A stretch of DNA of 64,000 nucleotides, from NCBI RefSeq assembly GCF_043555985.1, contig NZ_JBIGIC010000010.1:124001-188000 (forward strand), read 5' to 3'. Source of the stretch: Pelomonas candidula. GTDB lineage: Bacteria; Pseudomonadota; Gammaproteobacteria; Burkholderiales; Burkholderiaceae_C. Made by a program: the position numbers and the translations under genes. Shown piece by piece: positions 57,281 to 64,000 of the stretch. Positions within the stretch are counted from its first letter, which is position 1. Every line of letters begins with the position of its first letter. The notes under the pieces were generated by a model, which searched no databases, had not been told where the DNA came from, and saw only the letters and a list, made by a program, of their open reading frames with translations.

Positions 57281-57943
57281 TCAGACGTGGTGTGCCACGG
57301 TTGTCATGACTTTGGCCGCCACGCGCATCAACCCGCGAACCGGGCCGGGCAAGGGCAGGGCGCCCGCAGCGAGCGCCGCATCAGCGTGCTCGGCCTCCTC
57401 GCGCTTCATCTGATCCACGATGGCCCGCGAGGCGGCGTCTCCCTCTGGCAGGCGGTCCAGGTGCGAGGCCAGGTGGGCCTCGACCTGGCGTTCCGTCTCG
57501 ACGACGAAGCCCAGGCTCCAGCGGTCGCCCGCCAGTCCCGCCACGCTGCCCCAGGCGAAGGCGCCGGCCCACCATAGCGGTGCAAGATGGCTGGTGTGGG
57601 TGCCCAGTTCGGCCACGCGCTCGGCGGTCCAGGCCAGGTGATCCAGCTCATCCTCCGCCGCGTGTTCGAAATGACGGCGCAGTTCATCGCTGCGACTGAA
57701 CAGGGCCTGGGACTGGTATAGCGCCTGGGCGCATATTTCTCCGACGTGATTGACCCGCATCAGCGCGCCGGCCTCGCGCATCCTGGCGGCGCTCAAGTTG
57801 CTCGAATCCAGTGCTGCCGACGGGGATGTGCGTGCTGCCCGCGCAGGCGCGAACACTGTGCGCAGCCCCGAATCCAGCGCACCCAACAGGCGGTCGCCAA
57901 AGCTCAGCGGGCGGGAACGGTTCTGGCGTGTGGGCGAATGCAT
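57281..57943 (-). CDS. coq7: Ubiquinone biosynthesis monooxygenase Coq7
   Basis: 220 residues. Coq7 hydroxylates 2-polyprenyl-3-methyl-6-methoxy-1,4-benzoquinone, the last hydroxylation of ubiquinone synthesis. The ferritin-like di-iron ligands are visible: E69 in NHVGEICA, E99 and H102 in EDELDHLAW, E151 in ETERQVEAH, E183 and H186 in EEAEHAD. It is membrane-associated with a basic N-terminus. Confidence 0.94.
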   Translation of the reverse strand: MHSPTRQNRSRPLSFGDRLLGALDSGLRTVFAPARAARTSPSAALDSSNLSAARMREAGALMRVNHVGEICAQALYQSQALFSRSDELRRHFEHAAEDELDHLAWTAERVAELGTHTSHLAPLWWAGAFAWGSVAGLAGDRWSLGFVVETERQVEAHLASHLDRLPEGDAASRAIVDQMKREEAEHADAALAAGALPLPGPVRGLMRVAAKVMTTVAHHV

Positions 57944-58139
57944 TCAATTAACACGTGCTGATGTGAGGAAATCGTGACAAAGCGGTTGTCGTTGTGGAAC
58001 GGCAACGGGAACACACAATTTCATATCCGTGAATTCCCGAGGCGCCCAAACCTGTAGTGGAATACGCGCACTTCCTCACAGGAGGTGAGCCGCCCCGCCG
58101 TCTCGGCCGGTGGCTCGGATGAATACCTAGGAGTATCGA

Positions 58140-59165
58140 ATGAAGAAAGCTCTGATTGCCCTGGCCGTCCTCGGTCTGACCGGCGGCGCTGCTGTTGCGC
58201 AATCCTCCGTCACGCTGTTCGGCGTCATCGACGCGGACGTGAAGTATGTCAAGACTGGCGACACCACGCTGAAGAAGCTGGACTCCAGCGGCCTGAACAC
58301 CAGCCGTCTCGGCGTGCGTGGCACGGAAGACCTGGGCGGTGGTCTGAAGGCCGGTTTCTGGCTGGAATCGGAAATCAACACCGACACCGGTGTTGCGGGC
58401 GCTGCCTCCGGCGGTGCTTTCTGGGCCCGTCGCGCCACGGTGAGCCTGTCGGGTGACTTCGGTGAAGTCCGCCTGGGTCGCAACAAGACCGCTTCGCGTC
58501 TGCACTTGGAAGACTTCGACCCGACGGCCTTCACGGGTCTGGGCAGCGTCAAGGCTGTGTACAACAACCTCGGTAGCGGCAACAACACGGCTTTCGACCG
58601 TGCTGACAACCTGGTTTCGTACTCCCTGCCGACGGAAGGTCTGGGTGGCTTCTACGGCGGCGTGGATGTCGCCGCCGGCGAAGGCACGACCTCCAACAAG
58701 CACCAGTCCGTGCGCGTTGGCTACAAGGACGGTCCTCTGCACGTGTCCGCCACTTACGCCAACGCTTATTCGGCCACCGATAAGTACAAGCTGGCCTCTG
58801 TTGGCGTGTCGTACGATTTGGGCGTCGCCAAGCCGTCGTTCGTCTACACGGAAGGCAAGTACGGCGCCGCCAAGCAAAGCATCTGGACGGCTGCCGTCGT
58901 TGCTCCGCTGGGCCAGGGTCAAGTTCAGGCTTCCTACACGGACTCGAAGGCCAACACGGCTGCTGACGCCATCAGCGGCGTGGGCGACGCAAAGCTGTTC
59001 GCCGTCGGCTACGTCTACAACCTGTCCAAGCGCACGGCTCTGTACACGACCTACGCTCAGATTGAGAACAATGGCCTGGGCCGATTCGTTGTCGCTGGCG
59101 CGCCTGCCGCTGCCAACGGCCAGAAGTCCAGCGGCTTCGACGTCGGTATCCGCCACAACTTCTGA
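58140..59165 (+). CDS. General porin (OmpC-like), first of pair
   Basis: 341 residues with a signal peptide ending AAVAQ. The Gram-negative porin sequence SSVTLFGVIDADVKYVKT, the SRLGVRGTEDLGGGLKAGFWLE strand pair, and SGDFGEVRLGRNKTASR are diagnostic. The barrel ends in aromatic F (GIRHNF), the Bam signal. It has AGGAG near the ATG and a 196-base leader. Expected to form a trimeric diffusion channel. Confidence 0.94.
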   Translation: MKKALIALAVLGLTGGAAVAQSSVTLFGVIDADVKYVKTGDTTLKKLDSSGLNTSRLGVRGTEDLGGGLKAGFWLESEINTDTGVAGAASGGAFWARRATVSLSGDFGEVRLGRNKTASRLHLEDFDPTAFTGLGSVKAVYNNLGSGNNTAFDRADNLVSYSLPTEGLGGFYGGVDVAAGEGTTSNKHQSVRVGYKDGPLHVSATYANAYSATDKYKLASVGVSYDLGVAKPSFVYTEGKYGAAKQSIWTAAVVAPLGQGQVQASYTDSKANTAADAISGVGDAKLFAVGYVYNLSKRTALYTTYAQIENNGLGRFVVAGAPAAANGQKSSGFDVGIRHNF

Positions 59166-59205
59166 TCTTGGCGGCGCGACCCTCCGGGTCGCGCCCCTGT
59201 CAGCC

Positions 59206-59229
59206 AAAGCCGCCTTCGGGCGGCTTTTT
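59206..59229 (+). terminator. Terminator after first porin
   Basis: AAAGCCGCC-TTCG-GGCGGCTTT followed by TT. A separate GCGCGACC/GGTCGCGC hairpin lies just ahead of it. Confidence 0.87.
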
Positions 59230-59353
59230 CTTTGTGCGGGTCGCCTTTGAGACAGGGGAATCGCTGTGGATGGCGAACAACAGATCATGCGTATTGGCGC
59301 AATGCTTCGTTGAGAATCACTCGGCTAACTCTTATTCGCAGGAGACAACCTTG

Positions 59354-60511
59354 ATGAAAAAAGCGTCATTGGCCGTTGCCGTTCTGGCCGCCAGCACCTC
59401 TGCTGCCTGGGCTCAGTCCAGTGTGACCCTGTATGGCATCGTCGATGCCGCTGTGCGTTACACCTCGAATGCCAACCCGGGTACGTCTACCAAGACGATG
59501 GTTCCGGGCGGCATGTCGCAGAGCCGTCTGGGTGTGAACGTCACCGAGGACATGGGTGGCGGGCTCAAGGCGCTCGTGAATATGGAGCATCGCTTCGCGT
59601 CCGATACCGGTGCCGTCGCGTCGGCGACCGACTTCTGGCGCCAGGCCTGGGTTGGCCTGCAGTCCAACGATTTCGGCCAGGTTCGTCTGGGCCGTCAGTA
59701 CAACATCCTGTTCGACGTCTACACGTCGACCTTCGCGTCGTTCCGCTATTCGCCCTATATCGAGGCCTACAAGCCCGAAATCGGCATGGCGATGGCGGCC
59801 CGTCAGGACAATATGGTCAAGTACCTGGCTCAGTTCGGCAACATCTACGCCGAAGTGCAGGTCAGCGCGGGTGAAGGCCAATCTGGTGCCGCTGCCGCGC
59901 TGCCCAACAAGACGGCGGGTCTCCTGGTTCGCTACAACGATGGCACCTTTGGTGCCGGCGGCGCGTTCCTGCAGGCCACCGAGCAGACTGGCAAGAAGAT
60001 CAAGGCGACCGTGCTGGGTGTGTCGTACACGGACGGTCCGCTGTATGTCCACGCCTCCTGGGGTCAGAACAAGTACGACGCCGTTACCGACTTGCTTTCG
60101 TCTGGGACCTCGGCCACGAGCCCGTTCGCTATCGCACTGACCACTCGCGGTGCCTATACGAGCGGTCTGCTGGGCGCGAGCATCTTCAACAACAATTCGG
60201 CCGACATCAACAAGCGCACGATGTACATGTTCGGTGCGACCTACCAGCTGACGCCGCAGTTCAATATCGGTGCGAATGCCTGGCTGACGAAGCAGACGCA
60301 CTTCGGTCTGACAGGTGTGCCCGGTTTCTCCACGACCCCTGGTTCTTCGTCCAAGGCCGATTTCTACGCTGCCGTGGCGGACTACGCGTTCTCCAAGCGT
60401 ACCGATGCCTACCTGGAAGTCGACTACACCAAGACCGACGGTGCCGTGGCATTCCTGAACGGCGCGACCAAGCGCGCCGGTACGATGGTTGGCCTGCGTC
60501 ACCGCTTCTGA
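59354..60511 (+). CDS. General porin (OmpC-like), second of pair
   Basis: 385 residues with a signal ending AAWAQ. Porin features are SSVTLYGIVDAAVRYTSN, SRLGVNVTEDMGGGLKALVNME and SNDFGQVRLGRQYNILFD, ending in F (GLRHRF). It is longer than the first porin because of larger loops (near 230-260). GGAG precedes the ATG at 59354. It has its own terminator, so the two porins are probably transcribed independently. Confidence 0.94.
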   Translation: MKKASLAVAVLAASTSAAWAQSSVTLYGIVDAAVRYTSNANPGTSTKTMVPGGMSQSRLGVNVTEDMGGGLKALVNMEHRFASDTGAVASATDFWRQAWVGLQSNDFGQVRLGRQYNILFDVYTSTFASFRYSPYIEAYKPEIGMAMAARQDNMVKYLAQFGNIYAEVQVSAGEGQSGAAAALPNKTAGLLVRYNDGTFGAGGAFLQATEQTGKKIKATVLGVSYTDGPLYVHASWGQNKYDAVTDLLSSGTSATSPFAIALTTRGAYTSGLLGASIFNNNSADINKRTMYMFGATYQLTPQFNIGANAWLTKQTHFGLTGVPGFSTTPGSSSKADFYAAVADYAFSKRTDAYLEVDYTKTDGAVAFLNGATKRAGTMVGLRHRF

Positions 60512-60549
60512 TCGACAGGGTGGGCCTCCGGTCCATCCTCTCACCCCAG

Positions 60550-60575
60550 ACGGGCCGCTCAGCGGCCCGTTTTCA
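60550..60575 (+). terminator. Terminator after second porin
   Basis: ACGGGCCGCT-C-AGCGGCCCGT hairpin followed by TTTC. Confidence 0.8.
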
Positions 60576-60690
60576 TTTCGGGCACCGCTCTTGCTGGTCT
60601 AGGGGCTTCTCCGGGAGTCTCCAACCCTTGGCCTTCGCCATGATCGCGCCTTCCCTCGGTGCTGCATCGGGCAAAGCCTTCTGAATCTTC

Positions 60691-61668
60691 ATGCTGGTTT
60701 TCATCCTTCGCCGATTGGTCCAGGCGGTCGTGGTCATGCTGTCGGTGGCGTTCATCGCCTTCATGCTGTTCCAGTACGTCGGTGATCCGGTCAATAACCT
60801 GCTCGGCCAGGATGCGACGGAGGAGCAGCGCGTCGCGCTGCGCAAGGATCTCGGTCTGGACCAACCCTTCCCGGTGCAGTTCGCGCGCTTTGCAGCCAAC
60901 GCGATGCGGGGCGAGTTCGGCATCAGCCTGCGCCAAGGGCGCAAGGTGTCTACCCTCATCGTCGAGCGCTTCCCCGCCACGTTGGAACTGGCCCTGGTGG
61001 CCGGTTTCATCGCGCTGGTGTTCGGTATCCCGCTGGGGGTCTACGCAGCATTGCGGCGCGGCAGGGCGAGCGCGCAGTTGTTGATGACAGGAACGCTATT
61101 CGGCGTGAGCCTGCCCAACTTTGTCATTGGCCAGGCGCTGATCTGGATATTCGCCGTCGAGTTCAAGTGGCTGCCCAGCTTTGGTCGTGGCGATGTCGTG
61201 GCTTTGGGTGCGTGGACGTCGGGCCTGCTGACGCGCGACGGGCTGTTGCATCTGGTACTGCCCGCCATCACGTTGTCGGCTTTTCAACTGACGCTGATCA
61301 TGCGCCTCGTGCGCGCAGAGATGCTGGAGGTGCTGCGCACCGACTACATCCGATTCGCCCGGGCCCGCGGGTTGACGGATCGCAGCGTCTACTTCGGCCA
61401 CGCGCTGAAGAACACGCTGGTGCCGGTCATCACGATCACCGGCTTGCAACTCGGCTCGCTGATCGCCTTCGCGATCATCACGGAGCAGGTGTTCCAGTGG
61501 CCCGGCATGGGCCTGCTCTTCATCCAGGCCGTGCAGTTCGCCGACATTCCCGTCATGGCGGCCTACCTGTGCCTGATCTCGCTGATCTTCGTCGTCATCA
61601 ACCTCGGCGTTGACCTGCTCTATTTCGCCGTCGACCCGCGCCTGCGCGTTGAAGGCAAGGCGCATTGA
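60691..61668 (+). CDS. Peptide-type ABC transporter permease, OppB/DppB family
   Basis: 325 residues with six helices. N-terminal MLVFILRRLVQAVVVMLSVA, then LRKDLGLDQPFPVQFARF and the EAA loop TDYIRFARARGLTDRSVYFGHAL, which contacts the ATPase, are family-typical. It is the first gene of a four-gene operon. No periplasmic binding-protein gene is found between it and the porin. Confidence 0.93.
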   Translation: MLVFILRRLVQAVVVMLSVAFIAFMLFQYVGDPVNNLLGQDATEEQRVALRKDLGLDQPFPVQFARFAANAMRGEFGISLRQGRKVSTLIVERFPATLELALVAGFIALVFGIPLGVYAALRRGRASAQLLMTGTLFGVSLPNFVIGQALIWIFAVEFKWLPSFGRGDVVALGAWTSGLLTRDGLLHLVLPAITLSAFQLTLIMRLVRAEMLEVLRTDYIRFARARGLTDRSVYFGHALKNTLVPVITITGLQLGSLIAFAIITEQVFQWPGMGLLFIQAVQFADIPVMAAYLCLISLIFVVINLGVDLLYFAVDPRLRVEGKAH

Positions 61669-61671
61669 ACG

Positions 61672-62598
61672 ATGTCTGTAGAAGGCAAACCTTCCACGCT
61701 GCGCGCGTTCTTCGACAGCGATGTGTGGCACTCATTCATCGCCTCGCCGGCTGCGGTCGGGGCGGCCATCGTCGCGCTGGTTTTCGTCGTCTGTGCGTTG
61801 TTTGCGGAATCTTTGGCGCCGCACAACCCTTTCGACCTTGCGACCCTGGAACTGATGGATTCCCTGAAGCCTCCGGTCTGGCTGGGTGGCGGCGAGTCGA
61901 AGTACCTTCTGGGCACCGACGGCCAGGGGCGCGACATCCTGTCCGCGCTGATGTATGGCACGCGAATTTCGCTGCTGGTCGGCATCGTGTCGGTGCTGTT
62001 GTCACTCGTCATCGGCGTTGGCCTCGGTCTGCTTGCAGGCTTTGTCGGGGGACGCACGGATGCGCTCATCATGCGGATTTGCGACGTGATGCTTTCTTTT
62101 CCTTCCATCCTCGTCGCGTTGATGATCAGTGGCGTGGGGCGCAGCCTCTTTCCCAACGCGCCTGAAATGCTGACCTTCGCCGTGCTCGTATTGGCAATTG
62201 CGCTGACGGGTTGGGTGCAGTACGCGCGCACGGTGCGAGGTTCGACACTGGTGGAGCGCAACAAGGAATACGTGCAGGCTGCACGTGTCATTGGCGTCGG
62301 TTCGCAGCGCATCCTGCGCCGTCACGTGCTTCCCAATGTTCTGGGGCCTGTGCTGGTGTTGGCGACCATTCAGATCGCTGCGGCGATCATTGCCGAGGCA
62401 ACGCTTTCTTTCCTTGGGGTCGGCGTGCCGCCGACGAACCCCTCATTGGGCACGTTGGTGCGCAACGGCGGTGACTATCTGTTCTCTGGCGAGTGGTGGA
62501 TCTTCGCCTGGCCCAGTCTGACGCTGGTGCTCATCACGCTGAGCGTGAACCTGCTGGGTGACTGGCTGCGCGACGCGCTCAACCCTCGCCTGAGATGA
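61672..62598 (+). CDS. Peptide-type ABC transporter permease, OppC/DppC family
   Basis: 308 residues. It opens with a long hydrophobic helix (VGAAIVALVFVVCALFAESL). LGTDGQGRDILSALMYGTRI is the OppC signature and the EAA loop is NKEYVQAARVIGVGSQRIL. It lies three bases after its partner permease, and its end overlaps the ATPase start as ATGA. Confidence 0.93.
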   Translation: MSVEGKPSTLRAFFDSDVWHSFIASPAAVGAAIVALVFVVCALFAESLAPHNPFDLATLELMDSLKPPVWLGGGESKYLLGTDGQGRDILSALMYGTRISLLVGIVSVLLSLVIGVGLGLLAGFVGGRTDALIMRICDVMLSFPSILVALMISGVGRSLFPNAPEMLTFAVLVLAIALTGWVQYARTVRGSTLVERNKEYVQAARVIGVGSQRILRRHVLPNVLGPVLVLATIQIAAAIIAEATLSFLGVGVPPTNPSLGTLVRNGGDYLFSGEWWIFAWPSLTLVLITLSVNLLGDWLRDALNPRLR

Positions 62599-63569
62599 CT
62601 GCACCGTTGCTCGAAGTCAGCCACCTGCGGGTGGAGTTCCCGACCCGCCGCGGCACGCTGCTGGCGCTGGACGACATCTCCTTCTCCATCGCGCCGGGGG
62701 AGATCCTCGGCGTCGTCGGCGAGTCCGGTGCCGGCAAGTCGCTGACGGGCGCGGCCATCATCGGCCTGCTGGACCCGCCGGGCCGCATCGCCGCCGGCGA
62801 GATCAGGCTGGCGGGCCGGCGCATCGACAACCTGCCTTACGAACAGATGCGCCGCGTGCGTGGCCGCGAGATCGGCGCCGTGTTCCAGGACCCGCTGACG
62901 TCGCTGAACCCGCTGTACACGGTGGGCCAGCAGTTGGTCGAGACCATCGTGACGCACCTCGACCTGACGGCCGCGCAGGCGCGCGCCCGGGCCATCGAGC
63001 TGCTGGCATCCACCGGCATCCCGGCGCCCGAGGCGCGCGTGGACCAGTACCCGCACCAGTTCTCCGGCGGCATGCGCCAGCGCGTTGTCATCGCGCTGGC
63101 GCTGGCGGCCAGCCCGAAGCTCATCGTCGCCGACGAACCGACCACGGCGCTGGACGTGTCCATCCAGGCGCAGATCATTGCGCTGCTGAAGAAGGTCTGC
63201 CGGGAGCAGGGGGCGGCCGTCATGCTGGTCACGCACGACATGGGCGTCATCGCCGAGACCTGCGACCGCGTCGCCGTCATGTACGCCGGACGCATCGCCG
63301 AGATCGGCCCGGTGGCCGACGTCATCCACCGCCCGGCCCATCCCTACACGGTCGGTTTGATGGGCTCCATACCGGCCATGGACGAGGACCGCGAGCGGCT
63401 GCTGCAGATCGACGGTGCGATGCCGCGGCTGAACGCCATCCCTCCCGGTTGTGCGTTCAACCCGCGCTGCCCGCGAGTGGTGGACCGGTGCCGCATCGAC
63501 CGGCCCGAGTTGGTCGAAGTCGGTGCGACGAATGCGGCCTGCTGGCGGCCGGTGGAGGTGGCGCGATGA
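62595..63569 (+). CDS. Peptide-type ABC transporter ATPase, DppD/OppD family
   Basis: 324 residues. Walker A GESGAGKS, the Q-loop VFQDPLTSLNPLYT, signature FSGGMRQR, Walker B KLIVADEPTTALDV and H-loop VTHDMGV are complete. The C-terminal oligopeptide-family tail holds the NPRCPR cysteine motif. Supplies energy for the two permeases. Confidence 0.94.
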   Translation: MTAPLLEVSHLRVEFPTRRGTLLALDDISFSIAPGEILGVVGESGAGKSLTGAAIIGLLDPPGRIAAGEIRLAGRRIDNLPYEQMRRVRGREIGAVFQDPLTSLNPLYTVGQQLVETIVTHLDLTAAQARARAIELLASTGIPAPEARVDQYPHQFSGGMRQRVVIALALAASPKLIVADEPTTALDVSIQAQIIALLKKVCREQGAAVMLVTHDMGVIAETCDRVAVMYAGRIAEIGPVADVIHRPAHPYTVGLMGSIPAMDEDRERLLQIDGAMPRLNAIPPGCAFNPRCPRVVDRCRIDRPELVEVGATNAACWRPVEVAR

Positions 63570-63642
63570 GCGCAACGCAGGGCCGCCCCAAGCAAGCTTG
63601 CTCCCGCCTGGCGGGACAGGCCGTAGGCCGAAGGGTGCAGCC

Positions 63643-63648
<6 letters not shown>
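63566..63648 (+). repeat. Small palindromic element inserted at an overlapping gene start
   Basis: The bases ATGAGC flank a 71-base segment at 63566-63571 and 63643-63648. Between them lie three short palindromes: GCAAGCTTGC (63592-63601), TCCCGCC-T-GGCGGGA (63602-63616) and GGCCGTAGGCC (63619-63629). The 13-mer GGGCCGCCCCAAG at 63580 also occurs near msrQ. Confidence 0.65.

Positions 63649-64000
<352 letters not shown>

Noticed and set aside
60559..61010. Minus-strand frames in the porin-permease gap
   Set aside because: Most of their length is antisense to the permease gene, with no ribosome site and no recognisable domain.

Overview
The window is high-GC, gene-dense DNA from a Gram-negative bacterium. 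Gene content and order point to a betaproteobacterium of the order Burkholderiales, probably the Roseateles/Mitsuaria/Rubrivivax group. The supporting signs are rplM-rpsI-erpA followed by anmK, an M23 peptidase and tyrS, a folB-type domain next to ttcA, paired OmpC-like porins, and an imuA-imuB-dnaE2 mutasome. Most of it is chromosomal core. I found no insertion sequence, prophage, CRISPR array, rRNA or tRNA.

Layout. 1-8.8 kb: start of a possible protealysin-like M4 protease, class A penicillin-binding protein mrcA, a lipoprotein, an SRPBCC protein, a PhyH dioxygenase, a BON-domain membrane protein, glmU and a DUF4136 lipoprotein. 8.9-12.8 kb (minus): ttcA preceded by an unusual fusion of an FAD/NAD(P) oxidoreductase with dihydroneopterin aldolase, then the methionine sulfoxide repair pair msrP-msrQ. 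12.8-18.5 kb (minus): the SOS operon imuA-imuB-dnaE2 behind a near-perfect LexA box. 18.5-29.8 kb: SnoaL-like protein, srkA, DUF2726 and GNAT proteins, ribosomal proteins L13 and S9, erpA, an MFS exporter, anmK overlapping an M23 endopeptidase, tyrS and two small unknowns. 29.8-42.7 kb: TonB receptor, TPR-GGDEF cyclase, tricorn-like S41 protease, HupE/UreJ protein, DUF3455 lipoprotein, 5'-nucleotidase, solute-binding protein and chemoreceptor.

42.8-53.9 kb holds a complete type II secretion locus. A long minus-strand operon, gspG-H-I-J-K-L-M-N-D-E-F, has mostly overlapping or touching genes, and a short gspC without a PDZ domain is transcribed divergently. 53.9-57.9 kb: a divergent CobT-like protein, ilvA with a structured upstream leader, an OsmC protein and coq7. 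58.1-64 kb: two porins and a dipeptide/oligopeptide-type ABC transporter (two permeases and two ATPases, the last cut by the window end), with no binding-protein gene present.

The observations most worth following are the oxidoreductase-FolB fusion, the CobT-like protein with a changed catalytic position, the hairpin-terminator leader upstream of ilvA, and small palindromic repeats. One of these repeats appears to have inserted at a gene start with a short direct duplication. I saw no clear candidate for a wholly new multi-gene system; the fusion protein is the nearest.
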